DNA of 64,000 nucleotides from Clostridium peptidivorans (GTDB lineage Bacteria > Bacillota > Clostridia > Clostridiales > Clostridiaceae): positions 62,001 through 126,000 of the forward strand of contig NZ_OAOD01000006.1 in NCBI RefSeq assembly GCF_900205925.1. The letters are read 5' to 3'. The position numbers and the translations under genes were made by a program. The notes under the pieces were generated by a model, which was given only the letters and a program-made list of their open reading frames with translations, was not told where the DNA came from and did not search any database. How positions within the stretch are numbered: the first letter of the stretch is position 1; each line of letters opens with the position of its first letter. Positions 8,768 to 17,569 of the stretch are shown here, in pieces.

Positions 8768-9820
8768 ATGAATAAAGTTATAATGCATGTAGACATGGAT
8801 GCGTTTTTTGCATCAGTTGAAGAATTAGACAATCCGAGTTTAAAGGGCAAACCTGTAATAGTAGGGGGAATTGGAGAAAGAGGAGTAGTTGCAACTTGCT
8901 CTTACGAAGCAAGAAAGTATGGAGTACATTCCGCCATGCCAATATTTATGGCAAGGAAAAAATGCCCCATGGGTATATATATTCCTACTAGGCATGAAAG
9001 ATATAAGGAAATTTCTAATAAGGTATTTGATATACTTTATGAGCTCACATCTAAGGTTGAACCTGTATCCATTGATGAAGCTTATATAGATATATCAGAT
9101 TTAAACATAAAGCCTATGGATGCTGTAGATTATATAAAATCTAGAGTTAAGAAAGAAGTAGGACTAACTATATCTATGGGAATTTCCTATAATAAATTTT
9201 TGGCAAAGCTTGGATCAGATTGGAATAAGCCAAATGGAATAATGATAATTACAAAGGATATGATTCCAAAGATTTTACTTCCTTTGCCTATTTCTAAAAT
9301 TCATGGAATAGGCAAAAAGTCAAGAGATAAATTAAATAACATAGGAATTTATACTGTAGAAGATCTTTATAAATTACCTCAAGATTTTTTCTTTGAATAC
9401 TTTGGTAAGTTTGGCATAGAAATTTATGAAAGAATACGTGGAATGGATAAAAGAGAAGTTGAAATCACTAGAGAAAGGAAGTCTATAGGTCGTGAAACTA
9501 CTCTTAAAAGTGATATTAAAGATAAGGAAGAAATGAAAGGATATTTAAAGGAATTTTCAAGTGAAGTGTCTTGTTATCTAAAAAACAAGGAGTTGTTAGG
9601 AAAAACCGTAACAGTAAAAATTAAAACCTCATCCTTTGAAAACCACACAAAAAGCAAAACATTGTTAAATTATATTGATAGCGAAGAAGATATATTTAAA
9701 GTCTCTTGCGAAATATTAGATACAATAGTATTTGAAGATAGCATAAGGCTTATTGGACTTACAGTATCTTCCCTTAGTGATAATAGCATAAGGCAGATAT
9801 CTTTTTTCGGTAGCCAGTAA
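8768..9820 (+). CDS. dinB: DNA polymerase IV (Y-family)
   Basis: 350 aa translesion polymerase. Palm motifs HVDMDAFFASVEE near the N-terminus and the catalytic SIDEAYIDIS are intact, followed by the helix-hairpin-helix thumb (KIHGIGKKSRDKLNNIGI) and the little-finger domain (SIGRETTL). The C-terminus RQISFFGSQ fits a beta-clamp-binding motif (QxS/L-F-F type). The start ATG follows GGTGAAC. It closes a peptidase-mscS-dinB run, and the stop codon lies inside a stem-loop shared with the convergent gene. Confidence 0.95.
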   Translation: MNKVIMHVDMDAFFASVEELDNPSLKGKPVIVGGIGERGVVATCSYEARKYGVHSAMPIFMARKKCPMGIYIPTRHERYKEISNKVFDILYELTSKVEPVSIDEAYIDISDLNIKPMDAVDYIKSRVKKEVGLTISMGISYNKFLAKLGSDWNKPNGIMIITKDMIPKILLPLPISKIHGIGKKSRDKLNNIGIYTVEDLYKLPQDFFFEYFGKFGIEIYERIRGMDKREVEITRERKSIGRETTLKSDIKDKEEMKGYLKEFSSEVSCYLKNKELLGKTVTVKIKTSSFENHTKSKTLLNYIDSEEDIFKVSCEILDTIVFEDSIRLIGLTVSSLSDNSIRQISFFGSQ

Positions 9821-9829
9821 TTGGCTACC
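9809..9829. terminator. Stem-loop between convergent dinB and MBL-fold gene
   Basis: Perfect 8-bp arms GGTAGCCA 9809-9816 and TGGCTACC 9822-9829, loop GTAAT containing the dinB stop codon. The T-tract is weak in either direction; a bidirectional transcription end is inferred. Confidence 0.55.
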
Positions 9830-9868
9830 AGTGAATTTATGGTTTTGTCTAGCCTTTATTTTTAATAG

Positions 9869-10603
9869 CTAATATTTGAACTCAATAACTTCTCCTCTTT
9901 TACTAATCTTAGCAATATTGGTTTTATCATTTTTAACTTTGTTATAAAACTTCTGTGGCATAGAATAATCATCCCAAAAGTGCATTGGTATAAATAAATT
10001 AGGACGCACTTTTCTTATGAAATATTCTCCTCCTATGTGGGAAAATTCTTCAAGTCTTGGGTCTGTAGGGAAAAAGGCTATATTTATATTCTCCTCAGCT
10101 ATCTTCCACACTTCCTTTTTAAAATTTAGTTCCATAGTCTCTTGATTTTCTATACAAGTGTGCTTCCAGTGCCACCAATTTAAATCTCCAGCATGAAAAA
10201 TAGTTAATCCATCCACGTCTATAAAAAAAGATACTCCAATATCTGTAGAACCAAAAGTTTTTATTTTAATTCCTTGAAAGATAAGCTCCTTATTAGCAAA
10301 TATAAAATAATAATTGCTTTTATAATCACGTAAGGGAACATCGCAGCTCATAATATATTTAATATGGGGGTTTATGTTACTCCAACTAAAAATTACATCA
10401 TTAAAATGATCATGATGAGCATGAGATACAAACACGTATATATTTTTTTTACTCTTAATTGAAGTAATATCTATAACTCCGTTTTCTAATGTTGCGTCTG
10501 AATTTTGAGGACGATTATTGTAATAATCAAATATTAAAAAGAAGTTTTTAGTTTCTACTGCAAATCCATCATGATATAAATAATGTATCTTAGCTTTACT
10601 CAT
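9869..10603 (-). CDS. MBL-fold metallo-hydrolase
   Basis: 244 aa protein of the metallo-beta-lactamase fold (UlaG/YtkL-like 'L-ascorbate lactonase/N-acyl hydrolase' class by appearance). The zinc motif HAHHDHF and a downstream FHAGDLNWWH supply metal ligands; the late segment FIPMHFWDDY gives the last His. Start: an in-frame ATG at 10630 gives nine extra residues, but AAGGGGTG sits 5 bases before the ATG at 10603, so I use that one. It is divergent from the kinase gene upstream and convergent with dinB. Substrate unknown. Confidence 0.85.
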   Translation of the reverse strand: MSKAKIHYLYHDGFAVETKNFFLIFDYYNNRPQNSDATLENGVIDITSIKSKKNIYVFVSHAHHDHFNDVIFSWSNINPHIKYIMSCDVPLRDYKSNYYFIFANKELIFQGIKIKTFGSTDIGVSFFIDVDGLTIFHAGDLNWWHWKHTCIENQETMELNFKKEVWKIAEENINIAFFPTDPRLEEFSHIGGEYFIRKVRPNLFIPMHFWDDYSMPQKFYNKVKNDKTNIAKISKRGEVIEFKY

Positions 10604-10758
10604 ATGAACACCCCTTATGAAATCATGCATATATATTTTAACAATATTTATTTCATTATGAAAGACAAAAATTTCCTTCAGTTTTTCACCCCCTCAAATT
10701 ATAAAAAAATTTCGTATATATTTATGGGAGTATTCTTGAATAAAAGAGGTGGAGTTTT

Positions 10759-11931
10759 TTGCTTGAACAAGGAAGTTTGCTCGATAGAAAATATGAAGTT
10801 ATTAAAATTATTGGACAAGGCGGAATGGGAAGAGTATATTTGTGTAAAAATATAAATTTGGATACTTTATGGGCAATAAAAGAAGTACCAAAGGAAGTAA
10901 AAAGTAATGTAAATTTTTTAGCAGAACCTAATATACTCAAAAAGCTAAAACATCCAGGTATTCCAAGGATTATAGATATATTTTATAAAAATGATAATTT
11001 GTACATGGTAGAAGATTATATAGAAGGTGAGAATTTAAAAGAATATGTTAAAAGAAAAGGAAGTTTAAATGCTGAAGAGATATGTAATATTGCATTAGAA
11101 ATAGGGAAAATAGTAAGTTACTTACATAGCTTTAATCCTCCTATTATACATAGGGATTTAAAGCCTTCCAATATAATGATAACCCCAGAGGGGGAGGTAG
11201 CTTTAATAGATTTTGGGATTTCAAGAGTATATAAGCCAGGTCAAGAAAGTGATACTGTTTATATTGGATCAAAGGGATATGCAGCACCAGAACAATTTTA
11301 TGGTACTGGACAATCCTCAGTGCAAACAGATATTTATGCTCTAGGTGCTGTAATGTATTTTATGCTTACTGGTAAGGCGCCGTCTACAGCATTGGAACCA
11401 CTATATGATGAAAATTATGATAAAGATGTAAATATAGATATAAGGGAAATAATAAAAAGGGCAATGAAAATTAAAGCTGAAGAAAGACATAGCTCTATTG
11501 AGGAGATGAGGAAAGAAATTTCCAAGGTTTCAGAAATAGAAGCGACGATTTTAAGAACTAGATTATTTTTAAACAAGGATACTACTTCAAAATTAGCAAA
11601 AATGAAATCTATGCGCAAAAGTTTATTGATATTCTTCTTAATTATTATTTTAATTATTATAGGAACTTATAGTTTAGTATACAGCTATAAGGGAACAGAA
11701 GCTAATACAAAGGAAAATGTGGGTAATGTTAATAATATAAATGAAAGCCTTGATAAAAATATAGAAACAGTAGACTTAGAAGAAAGTAGCACCCCTACTA
11801 TAGAAAACAATGATTCTCAAGAGAAGGTGGATGTCAAGACAGATGAAAAAAGTAATCAAAAAGATGACCACGATGATGATTATAAAAAGGATAAAAGTAA
11901 AGGAAAGGCTAAAGGTAAATCCAAGAAGTAA
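10759..11931 (+). CDS. Membrane-anchored Ser/Thr protein kinase without PASTA domains
   Basis: 390 aa Hanks-type kinase. Glycine loop GQGGMG (19-24), ATP-anchoring Lys in WAIKEV (K41), catalytic loop HRDLKPSN (about 131-138), DFG (about 151-153) and an APEQ motif are all present, so it should be active. One transmembrane helix lies near residues 285-310, followed by an ~80-residue extracellular tail that is acidic, then ends in a Lys-rich stretch. No PASTA repeats are present, unlike PrkC/PknB-type muropeptide-sensing kinases, and no PP2C phosphatase gene is adjacent. The start is TTG at 10759, five bases after AGAGGTGGAG. A terminator follows, so the gene appears monocistronic. Confidence 0.9.
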   Translation: MLEQGSLLDRKYEVIKIIGQGGMGRVYLCKNINLDTLWAIKEVPKEVKSNVNFLAEPNILKKLKHPGIPRIIDIFYKNDNLYMVEDYIEGENLKEYVKRKGSLNAEEICNIALEIGKIVSYLHSFNPPIIHRDLKPSNIMITPEGEVALIDFGISRVYKPGQESDTVYIGSKGYAAPEQFYGTGQSSVQTDIYALGAVMYFMLTGKAPSTALEPLYDENYDKDVNIDIREIIKRAMKIKAEERHSSIEEMRKEISKVSEIEATILRTRLFLNKDTTSKLAKMKSMRKSLLIFFLIIILIIIGTYSLVYSYKGTEANTKENVGNVNNINESLDKNIETVDLEESSTPTIENNDSQEKVDVKTDEKSNQKDDHDDDYKKDKSKGKAKGKSKK

Positions 11932-11959
11932 AAAAATTAAAAATTATTTTATATGGTTG

Positions 11960-12002
11960 AATGCAAAAGTATAAACAAAGTTACTTTTGCATTTATTATT
12001 TT
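11960..12002 (+). terminator. Terminator after kinase gene
   Basis: Perfect 12-bp arms AATGCAAAAGTA 11960-11971 and TACTTTTGCATT 11982-11993, then TATTATTTT. Confidence 0.8.
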
Positions 12003-12036
12003 AATGACAAATAATAATAAAAATAAAAAGCCAAAA

Positions 12037-12081
12037 CGTTCGTAAAAAAATATTGACTTATAGTTCGTTATCTAGTAATAT
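12037..12081 (+). promoter_or_regulatory. Promoter of purine permease with two GTTCGT boxes
   Basis: TTGACT (12053-12058), a 17-bp spacer and TAATAT (12076-12081) form a good SigA-type promoter 86 bases before the permease start. GTTCGT occurs at 12038-12043, just upstream of -35, and again at 12063-12068 inside the spacer, in the same orientation and 25 bp apart. The core resembles the GTTCG half of the Firmicute PurR box, so purine repression is a reasonable inference. Confidence 0.5.
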
Positions 12082-12169
12082 ATAAAATTGTGGTTTGAAA
12101 AATTTTGCGTACTTTCGATAAAGTTATACAATTTACTACATAGAATTATAAGGAAAGAAGGGTAATTTG

Positions 12170-13495
12170 ATGCAGAGTTCACAGAAGTTAAAGGGAAGTT
12201 TTTTAGATTCATATTTTGGATTAACTGAAAATGGTACTAATGTAAAAAGGGAAATTCTTGCAGGTATTACGACTTTTATGACAATGGCATATATATTGAT
12301 AGTAAATCCAAACATACTAAAGGATGCAGGTATGGATTTTGGAGGAGTATTTACAGCAACTGCGCTAGCTACCATAGTATCAACGCTTATTATGGGACTT
12401 TATGCAAAGCTTCCATTTGCCCAAGCGCCAGGAATGGGACTTAATGCATTCTTTGCATATACTATAGTTATAGGAATGGGGCATACTTGGCAGTTTGCGT
12501 TAACTGCAGCTTTTTTAGAAGGAATTATATTTATAGCATTAACAGCATTTAATATAAGAGAAGCTATAATAAACTCAATACCTACAAATATAAAGAAATC
12601 AATTTCCGTTGGTATTGGACTTTTTATAGCATTTATAGGACTTGAAAATGCAGGCATAGTACTTCATCCAAAGGATGGAGGAACAATACTTGCACTTGGT
12701 AACATAACTTCTGGAACAGGATTACTTGCAATAATAGGGGTTATAGTAACAGGAGTGCTTTTGGCAAGAAACGTAAGTGGAGCATTACTTTTAGGAATCA
12801 TAATTACTACACTTATAGGATTACCTATGGGAATAACAAAGCTTCCTACAGGAATAATAAGTGCACCTCCAAGTATAAGCCCTGTATTTATGAAATTTGA
12901 ATGGAACCATATATTTACAGCGGATATGGCCATAGCGTTATTTACGTTATTATTTATGGACATGTTTGATACAGTGGGAACATTAGTTGGAGTATCAACA
13001 AAAGCAGGTATGTTAGATGAGAAGGGAAATGTTCCAAGAGCAAAGCAAGCATTATTATCAGATGCTATAGGAACTACATTAGGTGCATGCTTCGGTACAA
13101 GTACTGTAGCAACTTTCGTTGAAAGTGCATCAGGAGTTGCAGCAGGTGGAAGAACAGGTCTTACAGCAGTATCTACAGCAGGAATGTTTATAATAGCATT
13201 ATTTTTATCACCATTATTTTTAATGATACCAGCAGCAGCTACAGCACCATCATTAATATTAGTTGGATTATTTATGCTATCACCTATAAAGGAAATAGAC
13301 TTAGAGGATTTTAGTGAAGCTATTCCAGCTTTCTTAACAATAATTATAATGCCTTTAAGCTACAGTATTTCTGATGGTATAGTATTTGGAATAGTGTCTT
13401 ATGTATTGTTAAAGTTACTGACAGGAAAGCAAAAAGATATAACAATAACAACATATATAATAGCAGCATTATTTGTATTAAAGTTCTTAATTTAA
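12170..13495 (+). CDS. NCS2-type purine (adenine/guanine/hypoxanthine) permease
   Basis: 441 aa membrane transporter of the AzgA/PbuG branch of the nucleobase:cation symporters. Typical elements are FMTMAYILIVNP near residue 35, the PFAQAPGMGLNAFFAYT signature at about 80-100, LFMDMFDTVGTLVG at about 260-275 and a GTSTVATFVESASGVAAGGRTG segment; about twelve hydrophobic helices. A TTG three bases before the ATG at 12167 is in frame, but GGAAAGAAGGG is better spaced to ATG 12170. It has its own promoter with PurR-like boxes. It would supply free bases, complementing the nucleoside hydrolases earlier in the window. Confidence 0.92.
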   Translation: MQSSQKLKGSFLDSYFGLTENGTNVKREILAGITTFMTMAYILIVNPNILKDAGMDFGGVFTATALATIVSTLIMGLYAKLPFAQAPGMGLNAFFAYTIVIGMGHTWQFALTAAFLEGIIFIALTAFNIREAIINSIPTNIKKSISVGIGLFIAFIGLENAGIVLHPKDGGTILALGNITSGTGLLAIIGVIVTGVLLARNVSGALLLGIIITTLIGLPMGITKLPTGIISAPPSISPVFMKFEWNHIFTADMAIALFTLLFMDMFDTVGTLVGVSTKAGMLDEKGNVPRAKQALLSDAIGTTLGACFGTSTVATFVESASGVAAGGRTGLTAVSTAGMFIIALFLSPLFLMIPAAATAPSLILVGLFMLSPIKEIDLEDFSEAIPAFLTIIIMPLSYSISDGIVFGIVSYVLLKLLTGKQKDITITTYIIAALFVLKFLI

Positions 13496-13530
13496 GAAAT
13501 AGAAAATGTAAAAAGTCCCTTTGGGGAACT

Positions 13531-13617
13531 CATATTGTTGAAAAACCCTATGCCTAGCATAGGGTTTTATAATGCATTCTAAGAATTTGCGGCATAGCAC
13601 TCTGACTATCTTCTTCA
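13531..13617 (+). repeat. 87-bp intergenic repeat, copy 1 (with terminator-like hairpin)
   Basis: Matches 17662-17748 with about nine mismatches over 87 bp. It begins with a 12-bp perfect stem (AAAACCCTATGC 13542-13553 and GCATAGGGTTTT 13557-13568, loop CTA) that could end transcription of the purine permease gene, followed by a conserved tail containing CTAAGAATTT and CATAGCACTCTG. The conserved tail beyond the hairpin is not explained by terminator function. Confidence 0.8.
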
Positions 13618-13870
13618 GTTTTTACGAAATTAAAAACTTCTTCTTTATAATCTTTTCAAGTAAATATAATTGATTTTGACACTTCGTGTATTCTTGTAAC
13701 TAAAGAAACATTATATTAAATGTATAGGTAATTATCCAGAATAATTTCGGGGCTTAAGATGTATGGTAATAATTAAATATCAGATAATATAAAAGTTACT
13801 AATTTATAGTATAATGTTTTTAAAATGTAAGCAAACATGAATACTTTATATAAACATAAGAGGTGGTAAG
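13618..13870. other. Intergenic stretch before two-component system
   Basis: AT-rich, no ORF or stable hairpin seen. A TATAAT-like element near 13808-13813 could be the -10 of the response-regulator operon, but no convincing -35 was found. Confidence 0.3.
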
Positions 13871-14551
13871 ATGGAGGAATATAAAATACTTATAGTAGAA
13901 GATGAAAAGCAAATGGCAATGTTTATTGAAATGGAACTTGGACATGAAGGATACAAAGTTGATGTAGTATATGACGGAAGAGAAGGATTGCAAAAAGTAA
14001 AGAATAAAGAGTATGATTTAATTCTTCTTGATGTTATGTTACCAGGATTAAATGGAATTGAAGTTTGTATAGAAATTAGGCGATTTTCTTGTGTGCCTAT
14101 TATAATGCTAACTGCTAAAAGTGATGTATCTGACAAAGTTTTAGGGCTCGATGTTGGAGCTAGTGATTATTTAACAAAACCTTTTGCAATAGAAGAATTA
14201 TTGGCAAGAATACGGGTACACATAAGAGAGAAAGTATTAAAAAATAAACTTGATGAAATAAAAGTAAAGGATATTGTTATGAATAATAAAACGCATCAAG
14301 TATGGAGAGCTGGTAAAGAAATTGAGCTCACAAAGAAAGAATATAATATTCTGGAGGTGCTACTAATAAATAAAAATATTGTACTTACCAGAGAGCAGTT
14401 GATTGAGAGTGTATGGGGTTATGACTATGTAGGCGATACCAATGTAGTAGATGTGTTTATAAGATATTTACGCAGTAAGATTGACGATGGCTTTGAAGAT
14501 AAGTTGATAACTACAATAAGAGGTGTGGGTTATGTTATTAAAGCCAATTAA
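13871..14551 (+). CDS. OmpR-family response regulator
   Basis: 226 aa. Receiver domain with acidic pair E10/D11, phospho-acceptor D54 (ILLDVMLPG), T81 and K103 (YLTKPFA); C-terminal winged helix with the recognition segment ending in VVDVFIRYLRSKID and TTIRGVGYVIKAN. It acts in the cytoplasm as a DNA-binding regulator phosphorylated by the histidine kinase encoded immediately downstream, whose start lies inside its 3' end. A GAGGTGG precedes the ATG. The likely targets are the adjacent dedA and PAP2 genes, by position only. Confidence 0.94.
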   Translation: MEEYKILIVEDEKQMAMFIEMELGHEGYKVDVVYDGREGLQKVKNKEYDLILLDVMLPGLNGIEVCIEIRRFSCVPIIMLTAKSDVSDKVLGLDVGASDYLTKPFAIEELLARIRVHIREKVLKNKLDEIKVKDIVMNNKTHQVWRAGKEIELTKKEYNILEVLLINKNIVLTREQLIESVWGYDYVGDTNVVDVFIRYLRSKIDDGFEDKLITTIRGVGYVIKAN

Positions 14552-15932
14552 TTATTTTTTGAAGATTATTAAGAGTGCAAAGATCTCTGTAAAACTTACA
14601 ATAGTATATGCTTTTATGTTCTCTTTAGTATTACTTATTTTAAATGCCTCAATTTTATTTGGAGTAAAGTATTACTTCTACAATCAGTCAAATAAGCAAA
14701 TAGATGATGTTAAAACAATGATACTAAATAAAGTTACATCACGGAATGAGCATACGAATTTATCCGATAAAGAGCTTATTTCGGATGTTCCATCTAAAGA
14801 AAATGTACATATAAGAATACTTCAGGAAGATGGAAAAATACTAAACATATCTAATGGATTTAATTATACTATTAAAGTAGAAGAACCTTATGATAGAATA
14901 CAACGCTTAGAAGAAGAAGAGAAACATTTAGTTTTTAAAAATATTAAAATTGAAAGTAAAGGTTATGGCACTGCATATCTTCAAATAGTAAAAGATATGC
15001 ACAATGAGTATGGCTTCATGAAAATATTATTTGTGATTATGGCTATAGCTGATTTTATTGGAATTATTGCTTCAATTATAGTAGGATATATGGTAAGTAA
15101 AAAGATGTTAAAACCTATTGATTATATAACTAAAACTGCTGAAAGTATAAGCATTAATAACTTAAAAGAAAGAATAGAAGTAAATGGCCCTGATGATGAA
15201 CTTAAAAGGCTTGGAAACACATTTAATAATATGATAGATAGACTTCAAAAGTTCTTTGACAGACAGGTTCAGTTTGTATCAGATGCATCTCATGAGCTTA
15301 GAACTCCTATTGCAGTTATTCAAGGATATGCTAATTTATTAGATAGATGGGGAAAAGACGATAAAGAAGCTTTGGAAAAATCAATTCATGCAATCAAATT
15401 AGAGGCTACCAATATGTCTAATTTAGTTGAAAAGTTATTATTTCTTGCAAGGGGTGACAGTGGTACGCAGTTAATAGAAAAAAAGGAATTTCGGCTTAAT
15501 GAACTTGTTGATGATGTAGTAAGAGAAAGTAAGTTAATATCACCCAATCATATAATATCAAGTGACAAAAATGATACTGTGAGCATTATTGCAGACTATA
15601 AAATGTTAAAGCAAATGTTAAGAATATTTATTGAGAATAGTATTAAATTTGCACCAGAGCAGAGCGTGATAGATATAAGTTCAGAAATTCAGGGGAATAA
15701 AGTAAAAATAACTGTAAGTGATATGGGGATCGGTATACCGAAAAATGAAATTGAGAGAATATTTGACAGGTTTTATATTGTTGATAAATCCAGATCTAAA
15801 GAAAAGGGTGGAACAGGACTTGGATTATCTATAGCAAAGTGGATTGTTGATATACATAATGGAGCTATAGAAGTTGAAAGCGAGGAAGCAAAGTATACAA
15901 AAATAGTTGTTATATTGAATTTAGATAAATAA
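14532..15932 (+). CDS. Sensor histidine kinase
   Basis: 466 aa membrane kinase: TM1 about residues 17-42, an extracellular sensor loop of roughly 110 residues, TM2 about 160-185, HAMP (KKMLKPIDYI... ), HisKA with phospho-acceptor H254 in SDASHELRTP, and HATPase_c with N box ENSIKFAP, DMGIGIP and GGTGLGLS. A GTG at 14523 is in frame, but AGAGGTG at 14518-14524 is well placed for ATG 14532. It overlaps the response regulator gene by 20 bases. Organisation resembles ArlS/CssS-type envelope sensors. The signal is unknown; the downstream undecaprenyl-phosphate genes suggest envelope stress. Confidence 0.93.
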   Translation: MLLKPINYFLKIIKSAKISVKLTIVYAFMFSLVLLILNASILFGVKYYFYNQSNKQIDDVKTMILNKVTSRNEHTNLSDKELISDVPSKENVHIRILQEDGKILNISNGFNYTIKVEEPYDRIQRLEEEEKHLVFKNIKIESKGYGTAYLQIVKDMHNEYGFMKILFVIMAIADFIGIIASIIVGYMVSKKMLKPIDYITKTAESISINNLKERIEVNGPDDELKRLGNTFNNMIDRLQKFFDRQVQFVSDASHELRTPIAVIQGYANLLDRWGKDDKEALEKSIHAIKLEATNMSNLVEKLLFLARGDSGTQLIEKKEFRLNELVDDVVRESKLISPNHIISSDKNDTVSIIADYKMLKQMLRIFIENSIKFAPEQSVIDISSEIQGNKVKITVSDMGIGIPKNEIERIFDRFYIVDKSRSKEKGGTGLGLSIAKWIVDIHNGAIEVESEEAKYTKIVVILNLDK

Positions 15933-15940
15933 AGAAAGAG

Positions 15941-15982
15941 GATAAGGTGAAAGAAAAGATTTCTTTCATCTTATTATTTTTG
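15941..15982 (+). terminator. Terminator after histidine kinase
   Basis: GATAAGGTGAAAGAA (15941-15955) pairs with TTCTTTCATCTTATT (15961-15975), one G-T pair, followed by ATTTTTG. It separates the two-component operon from dedA. Confidence 0.8.
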
Positions 15983-16039
15983 TGATACTTACTTAAATTT
16001 TAAAATATAGAGCAATTTTTTAAGATAAATCTAAGAGTT

Positions 16040-16057
16040 TTTTAATGTGATTTTAAT
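16040..16057 (+). promoter_or_regulatory. Direct repeats upstream of dedA
   Basis: TTTTAAT occurs at 16040-16046 and again at 16051-16057, an 11-bp period that is typical for tandem OmpR/PhoP-family regulator sites. I propose it as a possible site for the adjacent response regulator; it is short and AT-rich, so chance is a real alternative. Confidence 0.25.
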
Positions 16058-16169
16058 CTTAAGTGTTCATAATGTATAACATAATGAGAAAAGATTATTT
16101 AGAGACAATTAAGTTTATTGTGTCTAATCATGTATTTATAAGAAATTTTAATAACGAAGGGAGAAAAAT

Positions 16170-16838
16170 ATGAGCATTATAGGAACTTTAATTAATGTAA
16201 TATTACATCTTGATAAATATTTAAATGTAATAATACAAAATTATGGGATGTGGACATATGCCCTTATATTTCTAATTATATTTTGTGAAACTGGGTTAGT
16301 TGTTACTCCATTTCTGCCAGGAGATTCTATTTTATTTGCAACAGGAGCACTTGCTTCTATTGGGTCACTTAAAATATTCCCATTATTTATTGTAGTCTAT
16401 CTATCTGCTGTAATGGGTGATATTGTTAATTATCATATAGGACAGAAAATTGGAACTAACATTTTAGAGAAGAAAGATGTGAAATATATAAATAAGGAAT
16501 ATCTTAAGAAAGCAAATAGTTTTTATGAAAAACATGGTTCTATGACTATAGTAGTAGGAAGATTTATACCTGTAATAAGAACCTTTGTACCATTTGTTGC
16601 TGGAATAGGAGAAATGAGTTATTCAAAGTTTATTGCCTATAACATGCTAGGGGGGGTCTTGTGGGTTACATTGTTTTTAGGGGGAGGATACTTCCTTGGA
16701 GAACTACCTTTTATAAAACAACATTTTTCCTATATATTAATTGCTATCATAATAATATCTATAATCCCAGGAATAGTTGCATTTATTAAAGGAAAAAGAG
16801 ATGGAGGTAATAACGAATATGAATGTGGAGATTTTTAG
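16170..16838 (+). CDS. DedA family membrane protein
   Basis: 222 aa polytopic membrane protein. The family hallmarks are FCETGLVVTPFLPGDS (about 48-63) and the GRFIPVIRTFVPFVAGIGEMS motif (about 131-151) with conserved Arg residues; several hydrophobic helices follow. DedA-family (UptA/PopT-type) proteins are established as lipid transporters, some recycling undecaprenyl phosphate across the membrane. The next gene, a PAP2 phosphatase, overlaps its 3' end by 20 bases, which strengthens the lipid-carrier interpretation. AAGGGAG precedes the ATG. Confidence 0.92.
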   Translation: MSIIGTLINVILHLDKYLNVIIQNYGMWTYALIFLIIFCETGLVVTPFLPGDSILFATGALASIGSLKIFPLFIVVYLSAVMGDIVNYHIGQKIGTNILEKKDVKYINKEYLKKANSFYEKHGSMTIVVGRFIPVIRTFVPFVAGIGEMSYSKFIAYNMLGGVLWVTLFLGGGYFLGELPFIKQHFSYILIAIIIISIIPGIVAFIKGKRDGGNNEYECGDF

Positions 16839-17418
16839 ATTAATAAATAATTTAGCAGGTAAAAATACAGTTTTGGATAAGATAATGATTTTCTTTTCAA
16901 AAGATGTACCCTATATATTTATGGCAGTTATTGCATTAGTATTTATTTTAGGTGTTATTAAAAAGAATGAGGAGTATAGAAAAGTTTCTGTAAATACTTT
17001 CGTTATTACAGTAATTAATTTAGTCTTAAGTTTTATCATTGGAAGCATATATTATGTGGATAGACCTTTTGTTCATAATAAGGTAAATTTATTAATATCT
17101 CACTCAGCAGATGCATCGTTTCCAAGCGACCATGCTACAGGAACAATGAGTATAGCTTTAGGCTTAGGAAAATACAATAGAGTACTTGGAATGATAATGA
17201 CAATACTATCAATAATTGTAGGATTTTCAAGGGTGTATGTAGGAAATCATTATCCTTCAGATGTTATTGGTGCATATATTATGGTATTTGTTACAAACTA
17301 TTTATACAATTTAGTATTAAAAAATAAAATTGAAGAAGTTTATACAAAAGTTGAAAAGTTGATAATTAGTAAAGTAAGATTTTATAAGAATACAGATGAA
17401 AATATATTAAATAACTAA
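16819..17418 (+). CDS. PAP2 phosphatase, BcrC-like undecaprenyl-diphosphatase
   Basis: 199 aa membrane phosphatase. Active-site motifs: C1 in YYVDRPFV, C2 FPSDHATG and C3 SRVYVGNHYPSDVIGA. The opening MNVEIFRLINNLAGKN-x-VLDKIM closely resembles BcrC-type enzymes that dephosphorylate undecaprenyl diphosphate and confer bacitracin resistance. Longer in-frame starts exist at 16777 and 16801, but GGAGGTAA at 16803-16810 sets the start at ATG 16819. It overlaps dedA, so the pair is translationally coupled: one protein flips, the other dephosphorylates the C55 carrier. Confidence 0.88.
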   Translation: MNVEIFRLINNLAGKNTVLDKIMIFFSKDVPYIFMAVIALVFILGVIKKNEEYRKVSVNTFVITVINLVLSFIIGSIYYVDRPFVHNKVNLLISHSADASFPSDHATGTMSIALGLGKYNRVLGMIMTILSIIVGFSRVYVGNHYPSDVIGAYIMVFVTNYLYNLVLKNKIEEVYTKVEKLIISKVRFYKNTDENILNN

Positions 17419-17482
17419 TGAGATAGCCCCTTTTCATATGCTAACAAGTTTATCAAAGGTAGATGTTGGAGGGATTTATAAA

Positions 17483-17569
17483 TTGCAGTCTATAACAGAA
17501 CTTCTTAATCATTACGGATATATAGTTTTATTAGAGATTTATCGCATATTACCTAAAATGCAACAATAG
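17483..17569 (+). pseudogene. Possible remnant of a second dedA gene (N-terminus only)
   Basis: A TTG codon at 17483 follows GGAGGG (17468-17473) with 9-base spacing and opens a 28-codon frame reading MQSITELLNHYGYIVLLE then diverging before a TAG. The HYGYIVLLE pattern is what DedA proteins of another subgroup look like at their N-terminus. I infer a decayed or truncated dedA gene next to the intact one; the reading is short and could be coincidence. Confidence 0.35.

Noticed and set aside
10583..10855. 90-residue ORF across the divergent MBL/kinase promoter region
   Set aside because: It overlaps the kinase start in another frame and has no family resemblance.
11994..12169. Purine riboswitch before the NCS2 permease
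   Set aside because: No conserved TATA...TNTCTACC core or three-way junction could be found; a promoter with GTTCGT boxes fits better.
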